DNA from: Xenorhabdus doucetiae
GTDB taxonomy: Bacteria; Pseudomonadota; Gammaproteobacteria; Enterobacterales; Enterobacteriaceae
Direction of reading: 5' to 3'
DNA length: 64,000 nucleotides
NCBI RefSeq assembly: GCF_000968195.1
Contig: NZ_FO704550.1
Location: 2,232,001-2,296,000 of the forward strand
Shown here one piece after another: positions 43,544-51,725 of the stretch. The number at the start of each line of letters is the position of its first letter. Position 1 is the first letter of the stretch. The position numbers were made by a program, and so were the translations under genes. The notes below the pieces were generated by a model. That model saw nothing but the letters and a program-made list of their open reading frames with translations. It searched no databases and was not told where the DNA came from.

Positions 43544-44734
43544 ATGAGTAAATTGAATCCTTATTTTGGCGATTTTGGTGGACAATTCGTTCCACAAATT
43601 TTGATCCCGGCACTTAACCAGTTAGAAGACGCCTTTATTGATGCACAGAGTGATCCTGAATTTCAGCGTACTTTTCAGGATCTCTTAAAAAATTATGCCG
43701 GCAGACCGACTGCCTTAACGCTGTGCCAAAACCTGACTAAAGGGACAAAAACCCGCCTGTACCTGAAACGTGAAGATTTGCTCCACGGGGGTGCCCATAA
43801 AACCAATCAGGTTTTAGGGCAAGCCTTGTTGGCAAAACGCATGGGAAAGAACGAGATCATTGCTGAAACCGGTGCGGGTCAACACGGTGTGGCCACCGCG
43901 CTGGCTTGTGCCTTGTTGGGGCTGAAATGCCGTATTTATATGGGAGCAAAAGATATTGAACGCCAATCACCCAATGTCTTCCGCATGCGTTTGATGGGGG
44001 CTGAAGTGATCCCCGTCCACAGCGGTTCAGCAACCTTGAAAGATGCGTGTAACGAAGCCATGCGCGACTGGTCCGGGTGTTATGAAAAAGCCCATTACTT
44101 ATTGGGAACCGCGGCCGGCCCCCACCCCTATCCGACAATGGTACGGGAATTCCAGCGCATGATTGGGGAAGAAGCCAAAGCGCAAATTCTGGAAAAAGAA
44201 GGCCGTCTGCCCGACGCCGTTATCGCCTGTATTGGGGGTGGCTCAAATGCCATCGGTTTGTTTGCGGAATTTATTCCAGAAAATAGTGTTCGTCTGATCG
44301 GTGTTGAACCGGCGGGGCATGGCATTGAGACGGGAGAACATGGTGCGCCATTGAAACACGGAAAATTAGGCATTTACTTTGGCATGAAAGCGCCAATTAT
44401 GCAGACAGAAGACGGCCAGATTGAAGAATCGTATTCTATTTCGGCGGGTCTGGATTTTCCTTCTGTTGGTCCTCAACACGCTCATTTAAATAATATCGGC
44501 AGAGCCGATTATGTTTCAATCACTGACGATGAAGCGCTGGACGCCTTCCAAGCACTTTCCCGCCATGAAGGCATTATTCCTGCCTTGGAATCCTCTCATG
44601 CATTGGCTTACGCTTTGAAAATGATCCGTCAGGCGCCGGACAAAGAGCAATTATTAATCGTCAATTTATCTGGCCGTGGTGACAAAGACATCTTTACCGT
44701 TCACGATATTTTAAAATCCAGGGGAGAAATCTGA
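43544..44734 (+). CDS. trpB: Tryptophan synthase beta subunit
   Basis: A 396-residue PLP enzyme condensing indole with serine. The Schiff-base lysine is in HGGAHKTNQVLGQALL near residue 86; the phosphate-binding loop is CIGGGSNAIG near residue 230. Forms an alpha2-beta2 complex with TrpA. Its stop overlaps the trpA start (TGATG). Confidence 0.98.
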   Translation: MSKLNPYFGDFGGQFVPQILIPALNQLEDAFIDAQSDPEFQRTFQDLLKNYAGRPTALTLCQNLTKGTKTRLYLKREDLLHGGAHKTNQVLGQALLAKRMGKNEIIAETGAGQHGVATALACALLGLKCRIYMGAKDIERQSPNVFRMRLMGAEVIPVHSGSATLKDACNEAMRDWSGCYEKAHYLLGTAAGPHPYPTMVREFQRMIGEEAKAQILEKEGRLPDAVIACIGGGSNAIGLFAEFIPENSVRLIGVEPAGHGIETGEHGAPLKHGKLGIYFGMKAPIMQTEDGQIEESYSISAGLDFPSVGPQHAHLNNIGRADYVSITDDEALDAFQALSRHEGIIPALESSHALAYALKMIRQAPDKEQLLIVNLSGRGDKDIFTVHDILKSRGEI

Positions 44735-45537
44735 TGGAACGTTACGAACACCTGTTTTCGAAGCTGCAAAACCAACATCAAGGCGCTTTTGTTCCTTTTG
44801 TTACGCTCGGCGATCCTCACCCTGAACTGTCGTTGGACATTATTGATAGCTTAATTGCCGGGGGTGCCGATGCGCTTGAATTGGGTATTCCATTCTCCGA
44901 TCCCCTTGCCGATGGCCCAACGATCCAAAATGCCAACCTGCGTGCGTTATCATCGAAGGTGACGCCCACATTATGTTTTGATTTGCTGACTAAAATTCGG
45001 GCTAAACATCCTGATACACCGATTGGCCTGTTAGTGTACGCTAATCTGGTCTTTCACAATGGCATTGATGATTTTTACCGTCGCTGCCAAAATGCCGGTG
45101 TTGACTCTGTGCTTATCGCTGATGTGCCGTTATCCGAGTCATCACCTTTCCGTTCCGCCGCCATAAAGCATGATATTGCGCCGATCTTTATTTGTCCTCC
45201 CAATGCAGATGATGATTTACTGCGCGAAATCGCTTCATTTGGGCGTGGATATACGTATCTGCTGTCAAGGGCGGGAGTGACCGGTAGCGAAAATCGCGCC
45301 AAACAGCCATTGAATCATCTTGTCAATAAACTCAAAGAGTATCACGCAGCCCCTGCCCTGCAAGGTTTTGGCATTTCAGAACCTGAACAGGTCATGACCG
45401 CTCTCAATAGCGGTGCTGCGGGTGCAATTTCAGGTTCAGCCATCGTCAAAATCATTGAAGATAACCTGCATCAACCGCAAATCATGCTGGAAAGATTAAC
45501 CGATTTTGTGCGTGCCATGAAAAACGCCACGCAATGA
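44734..45537 (+). CDS. trpA: Tryptophan synthase alpha subunit
   Basis: A 267-residue TIM barrel cleaving indole-3-glycerol phosphate. Catalytic Glu is in DALELGIPFSDPLADGPTIQ near residue 49 and Asp near 60; the phosphate-binding loop is SRAGVTGSE. Last gene of trpLEGDCFBA; a hairpin follows 35 bases after the stop. Confidence 0.97.
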   Translation: MERYEHLFSKLQNQHQGAFVPFVTLGDPHPELSLDIIDSLIAGGADALELGIPFSDPLADGPTIQNANLRALSSKVTPTLCFDLLTKIRAKHPDTPIGLLVYANLVFHNGIDDFYRRCQNAGVDSVLIADVPLSESSPFRSAAIKHDIAPIFICPPNADDDLLREIASFGRGYTYLLSRAGVTGSENRAKQPLNHLVNKLKEYHAAPALQGFGISEPEQVMTALNSGAAGAISGSAIVKIIEDNLHQPQIMLERLTDFVRAMKNATQ

Positions 45538-45571
45538 TGATCCCATTGTGGTCTTATACAAAAAAAACAAA

Positions 45572-45593
45572 AATGGGGCAGTCACGCCCCATT
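45572..45593. terminator. Terminator between trpA and ompW
   Basis: AATGGGGC-AGTCAC-GCCCCATT. On the minus strand it is followed by TTTGTTTTTTTT, so it ends ompW transcripts; the plus-strand T run is poor, so trpA termination may be weaker. Confidence 0.8.
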
Positions 45594-45648
45594 GGTTCTC
45601 TCTTATGTCACAGTCAAACACACGTCGCTTTCTGTTAGAAACGATATA

Positions 45649-46290
45649 TCAGAAACTATAACCCACACCAAACATAAAGACCCACGGATCAAGACGGGTT
45701 TTATATTTTTTATCTTCATCACCGGCTTTAAATTTCACATCCGTTTCAATATTCATCCACCAAAGTGAAGTACTCAGCATCCAGTTTTTATCCAGTTTAT
45801 AATCCAGACCAACCTGCCCCGCTATTCCCCAAGAATCTTTCAGATCCAAGCTATTTAAATTAGCAGACTTTACCGTTGCATTATTATTAAATTTTTCACT
45901 AAAGAATGTTGTGTAATTAACACCAATACCAACATAAGGCCGTAAATTATTTTCAGTAGCACCAAAATAATATTGTGCCATGAGCGTTGGTGGTAAATGT
46001 TTAACTTCAGCAACTTCACCCGCGCCCGGCAAACTGACTTTATGTTGGAATGGTGTCGCCGCCAATAATTCAACACCAATATTGTCGGTGATCATGTAAC
46101 CAAAAGTTAAACCTAGCTGAGTATTATTATTGACATCGAAAGATCCCAATCCCAATACATTATCAGAACCAGCATGTGGCCTTACCGTTGCGGTACCTGC
46201 ACGGAACAGGAAATCACCCGCTTCATGAGCAAAAGTCAATGACGGTGCTAACGTCGCAGCAGCCAATACAAGCGCAGAAATCTTTTTCAT
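45649..46290 (-). CDS. ompW: OmpW outer-membrane beta-barrel protein
   Basis: About 213 residues with a signal peptide (MKKISALVLAAATLAPSLTFA) and an eight-stranded barrel ending in phenylalanine (GVGYSF), as outer-membrane insertion requires. Conserved OmpW blocks are NTQLGLTFGYMITDNIGVEL, HLPPTLMAQYYFG and LDPWVFMFGVGY. The start at 46290 is preferred over an ATG 12 bases earlier. It forms a small hydrophobic channel; in enterics it responds to oxygen and osmolarity. An FNR-like site lies upstream. Confidence 0.95.
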   Translation of the reverse strand: MKKISALVLAAATLAPSLTFAHEAGDFLFRAGTATVRPHAGSDNVLGLGSFDVNNNTQLGLTFGYMITDNIGVELLAATPFQHKVSLPGAGEVAEVKHLPPTLMAQYYFGATENNLRPYVGIGVNYTTFFSEKFNNNATVKSANLNSLDLKDSWGIAGQVGLDYKLDKNWMLSTSLWWMNIETDVKFKAGDEDKKYKTRLDPWVFMFGVGYSF

Positions 46291-46790
46291 TATCCATCCC
46301 ATTTATGTGGTTTTAGAACAGTCAGAAATATACCCGTTTGTTTACTGTTGTGATCTAAGACAGATCACATCTTTTAAAGATTTTTGGCAAAGTAAGGTAT
46401 TTACTCTTTTATTATTCCATTTGCTGGATATTTTAAATTGATCCAAGTCAAAATTCGCTGTGTATTAATTTTACTGCCAACCATGATTTATATTCTGATG
46501 TCAAATTTTGAATGACTAACGACAAGTAATAATAGCAATCCTATGCTAATAAATTTTATTTAACACTCCCATCCATTATCAGTTTATTAACATAAAATTA
46601 ATGAACTATTCATTTTTATAAAATCCACCATCAGGGCTTTTAGGCAAGATTTTTTTACTCCCTGCCGGTCTCAGAATGCAGGATCAGGTGCAGAAGTAAA
46701 TCTTAGGTATCCAACAATCCGTCAGACAAGGTACAATTGCGTGCTATTGTTGTTCTATTTGTGTTGTTTTATTTGATAGGAGCCATTTTC
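46291..46790. other. Divergent ompW-yciC intergenic region
   Basis: A 500-base AT-rich gap. It contains an interrupted CRP-like palindrome at 46349-46369 and an FNR-like site at 46438-46451. TAGGAG just before 46791 is the yciC ribosome-binding sequence. No small gene or RNA was recognised. The K-12 genes yciEFG, next to ompW there, are absent. Confidence 0.5.
46438..46451. promoter_or_regulatory. FNR-like site upstream of ompW
   Basis: TTGATCCAAGTCAA matches TTGAT-N4-ATCAA at nine of ten positions, about 148 bases before the ompW start. E. coli ompW is known to be FNR-activated, which supports the call. Confidence 0.5.
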
Positions 46791-47549
46791 ATGCCCATCA
46801 CGGCAAATACCCTGTATCGTGACAGCATCAACTTTTTAAAGCATCAACTGTTGAATATTGTCATCCTCTCTGTTTTGGCCGCGTTGGTAACAACCCTGCT
46901 AGGGCATGTATTCATGCCGAACGATGAACAACTCAATTTATTGGCCGAGATGCAAAATATCGTCAGAGAGTCAGGCAATACCGGAATCCAACGTTTTGTG
47001 GGGCAATTAACGCCAGATGAGATATCAATGTTAGTACACACAGTGTTTGGGATTTTCTTTATCAACGTCTTTGGTAATGCCTTGCTGGCAGCCAGTATAT
47101 TGGTACTCATCAATGCCATCTCTGGCGGTCAGCAAACTAATGCGATTCATGCCTGCATATCATCAGTAACGCGATTGCCTAAAATGTTTTTGTTAATGTC
47201 TATCTGTACCCTGTTGGTTCAAATTGGTTACGCGTTAATGATCTTACCAGGGATACTCTTTTCTATTGCATTTGCTCTGGCTCCTGTTTTTTTGTTCGAA
47301 AAAGGCAAAAGCATTTTCGCCGCCATGCAGAGTAGCTGGAAGCTGGCATTCAATAATATGCGCTTGTTAATCCCGGCTATGCTGTTATGGCTGGCCGCCA
47401 AGCTAATACTGGTTCTGGTGCTGGCAAAAATGCCGGATATGTTGCTGTCCGTGCTGGACAACCTACTATCATCTTTGTTGCTGATTTATCTATTCCGCTT
47501 GTATATGTTGGCCAGACCACAAAATAAAACCGCAAACGGTATGCAATAA
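46791..47549 (+). CDS. yciC: YciC-family inner-membrane protein (UPF0259)
   Basis: A 252-residue polytopic protein with about six hydrophobic segments. MPITANTLYRDSINFLKHQL and the C-terminal LLIYLFRLYMLARPQ match E. coli YciC. The start at 46791 is fixed by TAGGAG 7-8 nt upstream; a longer frame to 46737 lacks such a site. Function unknown. In K-12 it neighbours ompW and yciB; here a SulP gene separates it from yciB. Confidence 0.92.
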   Translation: MPITANTLYRDSINFLKHQLLNIVILSVLAALVTTLLGHVFMPNDEQLNLLAEMQNIVRESGNTGIQRFVGQLTPDEISMLVHTVFGIFFINVFGNALLAASILVLINAISGGQQTNAIHACISSVTRLPKMFLLMSICTLLVQIGYALMILPGILFSIAFALAPVFLFEKGKSIFAAMQSSWKLAFNNMRLLIPAMLLWLAAKLILVLVLAKMPDMLLSVLDNLLSSLLLIYLFRLYMLARPQNKTANGMQ

Positions 47550-47562
47550 ACATCCCTCAAGA

Positions 47563-47594
47563 GTTCACCTCGCTGCATAGGCGGCGAGATGAAC
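47563..47594. repeat. Inverted repeat between yciC and the SulP gene
   Basis: GTTCACCTCGC / GCGAGATGAAC with one mismatch around a 10-nt loop, between convergent genes. No T run, so a terminator role is only possible. Confidence 0.45.
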
Positions 47595-47599
47595 GGCAA

Positions 47600-49306
47600 T
47601 TACCCTTCCTGTCTTTCCTCAACTTGCTGCTTACTTTGAATTAAACGAATGGCAAAATAGAGATCCGGCACCACAATCAAATCTTCATCGCTGCGACTCA
47701 GTTTGTTTTGTTTAATCCAGCGATTCAGTTCTGTTCTGCGCCCCGCCAAGACTAATGTCACACCTCTCTTTTTTAATTCTGTGATTAACTCATCCAGCAC
47801 GGCAAAAACACTGACATCATCGTAAGTAAAACTGACTGTCGCATCGACAACTAACCAGACCGGGCTAATTGCAGCATTGTTCACATGCTGTAAGACCCGC
47901 CTTTTGAAATACCCGACGTTAAAATAGGTGAGGGGGGAGTTAAAGCGATACATCATAATGCCATCCGCGGGTTTGATATCATTGTGTTGATGGATGGAAC
48001 GCACCATGCCTTGATCATTCACACCCAGCAATTGATCCGAAGGCCGGAAAACGACCCGCAAAAATTGCAATAGCCCCAACAAAACAGCAAAACCGATACC
48101 ATCGATCACGCCCACCAGCAAGACGGCGATTAAGGTGAACATTGACAGGATAAAAGCCTGCCGGTTACGTTTTCGATAAGCCCAAAGATTCTTCAAACCC
48201 AATAAAGACCATGCGGAAAAAATTAAGACAATACCCAGTGATGACAGCGGGATATAGACCAGAAATTCTGTCATAAACAGCAAAACCAGCAAGATGGTGC
48301 AACCCGCAATCACAGACACCATTTGCGTTTTACCACCCTGTGCATCATTGACTGCGGTACGGCTGCCGGCAGCACTGACAGCAAAGCCTTGTGATAATGA
48401 CGCCGCGATATTGGCAATTCCCAATGCCCTGAGTTCTAAATCGGCATCAACTTGATAGCCATTTTTACTGGCAAAGCTACGGGCAGTCATCATAAAGCTG
48501 ACGAAGCTGATCACCGCTAAATTAATGGAAGGAACGACTAAATCACGGATGATACCAAATTCAAATTCAGGCATTGGCACAATGGGCAAACCGTTCCCCA
48601 TACTCCCCACAATCTGGATACCATATTGGCTGAGTTCAAATTGCCAACTGAGATAAGTCGATACGATCATTGCCACCAGCGGTGCAGGCCAACTTGGGCG
48701 GAGGAAGTGTATACTAAGCAGCACCAGCAACGTTATCACTGACATCCCCACCGTTGGCCAATGAGATGCTAATAACGTATGGGGAAGTGCAATTAATCGT
48801 TCAATCAATTCCGCAGGCAAACCAGACAACCCAAAAACTTTAGCCAACTGATCCGCCATAATGGTAATTGCAACACCATTAATGAAGCCTTTCAAAATGG
48901 GGCGGGATAGAAAATCAGCGAAAGCGCCCAGTCGAAAATGGCTGGCCAAAATACACCAAAACCCGGTCATTAGGGTCATAATAATAGCAAGCTGCCAGCG
49001 AACATGTTCATTTCCCAATGCCAGCGGTGTCACAACCGCAGCAATCACAGCACAGGTTGCTGCATCGGGTCCAACGATCAACTGCCGCGAAGTACCGAAC
49101 AGCGCATAAGCGAACATGGGTAAAATACAGGCATATAAGCCAATAATGGCGCTAATTCCCATTAATTCGGCATAAGCAATCGCAACAGGCAGTGCGACCG
49201 CGGCAACAGAGAGTCCCGCCCGCATATCATGGCTAAAATAATCTCTACGATAATGACAGATATTCCCCAAGCCTGGCATCCAGCGATGTAATCTTTCCCA
49301 CAACAT
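47600..49306 (-). CDS. SulP-family anion transporter with STAS domain
   Basis: A 568-residue protein with ten or more membrane segments, then a C-terminal STAS domain (about residues 445-555). GLSVAAVALPVAIAYAELMG, the anion-permease block SRPILKGFINGVAITI, and AVSAAGSRTAVNDAQGGKTQ are SulP hallmarks. Family members carry sulfate, dicarboxylates or bicarbonate; the substrate cannot be read here. It resembles but is not clearly orthologous to E. coli DauA (YchM). It is inserted between yciC and yciB relative to K-12. Confidence 0.88.
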   Translation of the reverse strand: MLWERLHRWMPGLGNICHYRRDYFSHDMRAGLSVAAVALPVAIAYAELMGISAIIGLYACILPMFAYALFGTSRQLIVGPDAATCAVIAAVVTPLALGNEHVRWQLAIIMTLMTGFWCILASHFRLGAFADFLSRPILKGFINGVAITIMADQLAKVFGLSGLPAELIERLIALPHTLLASHWPTVGMSVITLLVLLSIHFLRPSWPAPLVAMIVSTYLSWQFELSQYGIQIVGSMGNGLPIVPMPEFEFGIIRDLVVPSINLAVISFVSFMMTARSFASKNGYQVDADLELRALGIANIAASLSQGFAVSAAGSRTAVNDAQGGKTQMVSVIAGCTILLVLLFMTEFLVYIPLSSLGIVLIFSAWSLLGLKNLWAYRKRNRQAFILSMFTLIAVLLVGVIDGIGFAVLLGLLQFLRVVFRPSDQLLGVNDQGMVRSIHQHNDIKPADGIMMYRFNSPLTYFNVGYFKRRVLQHVNNAAISPVWLVVDATVSFTYDDVSVFAVLDELITELKKRGVTLVLAGRRTELNRWIKQNKLSRSDEDLIVVPDLYFAIRLIQSKQQVEERQEG

Positions 49307-49429
49307 GGCTTTTATGTCCTTTTGTGAAAATGTTTTTTACCTGATAAATAAACCATTTCATTAAGATCTGATACACTCTGGCACAAATTCAGAAACATGC
49401 CATCATTGACTTCACAATGGATTCAACTT

Positions 49430-49966
49430 ATGAAACAACTTTTAGACTTTTTGCCGCTAGTCATTTTCTTTGTCGTCTACAAAATGTATGACATTTTCTA
49501 TGCATCCGGCGCATTGATTGCAGCAACCGGGTTAGCTGTTGTCATCACTTACCTCATTTATCGTAAAGTTGAGAAATCCTCCTTAATTACCTTTGTTATG
49601 GTTGCTGTTTTTGGCACGCTGACGCTGGCCTTCCATAGTGATTTATTTATTAAATGGAAAGTCACTGTCATTTATGCCATTTTTGCTCTGGTTCTGCTTA
49701 TCAGCCAATGGGTGATGAAAAAACCCCTGATTCAACGGATGCTAGGCAAGGAATTAGTGTTACCGGATTTTGTCTGGAATAAACTGAACATGGCTTGGGC
49801 CATCTTCTTTATTGCCTGTGCGTTGGCAAATATTTATGTCGCTTTCTGGCTACCTCAGGATATTTGGGTAAACTTTAAAGTGTTCGGGTTAACGGCATTG
49901 ACACTGGTCTTTACGGTATTGAGTGTGGTATATATCTACCGTCATCTGCCTCGCGAACAAGAATAA
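49430..49966 (+). CDS. yciB: YciB (IspZ), inner-membrane septation protein
   Basis: A 178-residue protein with about five membrane helices. MKQLLDFLPLVIFFVVYKMY at the start, KWKVTVIYAIFALVL and QWVMKKPLIQRMLGKEL match E. coli YciB (179), linked to cell-envelope synthesis and division. The start at 49430 is chosen by this alignment; the longer frame starts at 49397. yciA follows after 77 bases. Confidence 0.94.
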   Translation: MKQLLDFLPLVIFFVVYKMYDIFYASGALIAATGLAVVITYLIYRKVEKSSLITFVMVAVFGTLTLAFHSDLFIKWKVTVIYAIFALVLLISQWVMKKPLIQRMLGKELVLPDFVWNKLNMAWAIFFIACALANIYVAFWLPQDIWVNFKVFGLTALTLVFTVLSVVYIYRHLPREQE

Positions 49967-50043
49967 TATCATGACCTTCATATGGATACCTGCCGATGCA
50001 GCGGCAGGTATTGTTGTATTCACCAAATAAAGCAAGTTTTCTA

Positions 50044-50481
50044 ATGACACAACAACAATGCTTACCAAACGGAGAATTGGTTCTCCGTACACTGGCCATG
50101 CCTGCTGATACTAACGCTAATGGGGATATTTTTGGGGGCTGGCTGATGTCTCAAATGGATATTGGCGGCGCAATTTTGGCAAAAGAGATTGCTCTGGGGC
50201 GTGTAGTCACTGTTAGCGTGAATGGCATCAGTTTCCTGAAACCGGTTGCGGTAGGCGACGTCGTATGCTGTTATGCCCGTTGTCTTAAAACGGGAAATTC
50301 ATCGATCACTATCCATATTGAAGTCTGGGTGAAAAAAGTCGCTTCTGAGCCAGTCGGCCAGCGCTACTGTGCAACAGAGGCCGTTTTCACGTATGTTGCC
50401 GTGAATGAAAATAATACTTCCCGCCCTTTGCCTGAAGATAAAAGGAATTTTAAATTGGAGAGCAGTGATCCAACGTTATGA
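50044..50481 (+). CDS. yciA: YciA acyl-CoA thioesterase
   Basis: A 145-residue hot-dog-fold thioesterase. LRTLAMPADTNANGDIFGGW (N-terminal catalytic segment with the active-site Asn/Asp) and VEVWVKK-type strand IHIEVWVKKVASEPVGQRY are conserved. Forms hexamers and hydrolyses a wide range of acyl-CoAs. The start at 50044 aligns with E. coli; it is convergent with tonB, sharing a terminator. Confidence 0.95.
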   Translation: MTQQQCLPNGELVLRTLAMPADTNANGDIFGGWLMSQMDIGGAILAKEIALGRVVTVSVNGISFLKPVAVGDVVCCYARCLKTGNSSITIHIEVWVKKVASEPVGQRYCATEAVFTYVAVNENNTSRPLPEDKRNFKLESSDPTL

Positions 50482-50511
50482 TTTATTAGAAAAATAACTC
50501 ACTCAAAAATT

Positions 50512-50541
50512 AAAGGGTATCTCTTTTGAGTACCCTTTTTT
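50512..50541. terminator. Bidirectional terminator between yciA and tonB
   Basis: AAAGGGTA...TACCCTTTTTT with an additional inner CTC/GAG pairing. It lies about 31 bases after the yciA stop and 26 bases after the tonB stop. Confidence 0.85.
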
Positions 50542-50566
50542 ATTCAGTCAAATACCGTTTAGTGCG

Positions 50567-51268
50567 TTAAGATTGCGAAATCCCCGTCGTTCGAAACTCA
50601 ATAGTCGTTATATGCCCGGTAGCAGGGATCTTTTCATAACGCCATTTTCTCATGGCATTTCTCACTTCACGCTCAAAGAGATTTCTGGGTGTTGCCGAGA
50701 TAACTTCAATATTTTTAACTCGGCCATTTTCATCAATATCAAATTTCACCTTTACCGTCCCTTCTGTTCCCAACTGTAGCGCTCTGGATGGGTAGACGGG
50801 ATTTGGCCTGCTCAGTGCTTTGGGTCCCTTTTGTACGTGACCTTTCTCACTAATGGCAAGCTGCTCTGATTTTTGATCGTCCAAGTTCTTTGCCATCTGA
50901 GGTTCCTGATCAGAAATAGATTTCAGCGGTTGTTCTGAAACTTTTTCTGCTTTTTTCTCTTTTGGCTTCAGTTCCTTTTTAACAATTTTTTTCTTTTCAG
51001 GTTTGGGTTTAGGCAGAGCAATTTCCGCAACAGGTTCGGGCTCTGGTTCAGGTTCTGGTTCAGGAAGTGATTCAGGCATGGCAGGTTTAGAGACAGGTGC
51101 CTCTTCAGCAGCCAACTGGATCATAGCAACAGATATAGGGGCGGCTTGCACCTGCTTTTCAGGTTTAATGGCATGGAAGAGCGCCGCAGCAATAGAAACA
51201 TGTAAACAAACGGAAAGTAATATCGGCCAATGTATCCAACGCATAAGAGAATTCTTGCTTAACAGCAT
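50567..51268 (-). CDS. tonB: TonB energy transducer
   Basis: A 233-residue protein: N-terminal membrane anchor (about residues 10-30, with the conserved SxxxH in SVCLHVS), a Pro-rich spacer with PEPEPEPEPEP followed by KPKPEKKK repeats, and a C-terminal domain with NPVYPSRALQLGTEGTVKVKF that contacts TonB-box receptors. It couples the ExbBD proton channel to outer-membrane siderophore and cobalamin uptake. Either ATG (51268 or 51244, MRWIHWP) could start it. A Fur-like box lies upstream. Confidence 0.95.
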   Translation of the reverse strand: MLLSKNSLMRWIHWPILLSVCLHVSIAAALFHAIKPEKQVQAAPISVAMIQLAAEEAPVSKPAMPESLPEPEPEPEPEPVAEIALPKPKPEKKKIVKKELKPKEKKAEKVSEQPLKSISDQEPQMAKNLDDQKSEQLAISEKGHVQKGPKALSRPNPVYPSRALQLGTEGTVKVKFDIDENGRVKNIEVISATPRNLFEREVRNAMRKWRYEKIPATGHITTIEFRTTGISQS

Positions 51269-51301
51269 GATAGTCAGTTTTCAGATAATATTAGTTTAAA
51301 T

Positions 51302-51320
51302 GCAAATGACTATCATATTC
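51302..51320. promoter_or_regulatory. Fur-like box upstream of tonB
   Basis: Read on the minus strand the site GAATATGATAGTCATTTGC matches 14 of 19 positions of the Fur consensus. It lies about 35-50 bases before the tonB start. E. coli tonB is Fur-regulated. Confidence 0.6.
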
Positions 51321-51382
51321 AATAAAGATTCAAAAACATCTCTATTTTTACCTTTCAGATACCTATCATGCTGAACATCAGG

Positions 51383-51562
51383 TTAAATCCATTCTGCATT
51401 CTGGGCGAATAGAATCGATCGACGACGTTTATGGGCATCAACCTTACGTAGTGCGTAGATGCGTAAATTACGGCGTGACTGCCCTTCCAACCAACGACGG
51501 CGACGACAAATACCTTGACGGAGCATTCTCCAGCGCCCTACTTCCCTTCTGCTGTGTTTCAT
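51383..51562 (-). CDS. yciY: YciY-like small basic protein
   Basis: A 59-residue, very arginine-rich protein. MKHSRREVGRWRMLRQ and RRRWLEGQSRRNLRI closely match E. coli YciY (57 residues), which also lies next to clsA. The start at 51562 is chosen by this alignment over a longer frame to 51601. Function unknown. The K-12 genes kch and yciI between yciY and tonB are absent. Confidence 0.8.
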   Translation of the reverse strand: MKHSRREVGRWRMLRQGICRRRRWLEGQSRRNLRIYALRKVDAHKRRRSILFAQNAEWI

Positions 51563-51725
51563 AAGATATTCCAGGCTACCTTTCCCATTAATGAATGGCA
51601 TTATTCTTAATCGTCACTATTAGCAATGTCAACCAATTGCCAATCCGGTTTGCAATTTTGCTAAAATTGTTCTCTATTCAATTAATGATATTAATTACTT
51701 AAATAAACAGGATTGATTGCCACGT

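Noticed and set aside
50999..51299. Plus-strand Gly/Ser repeat frame opposite tonB
   Set aside because: It is the antisense of the TonB Pro-Glu repeat.
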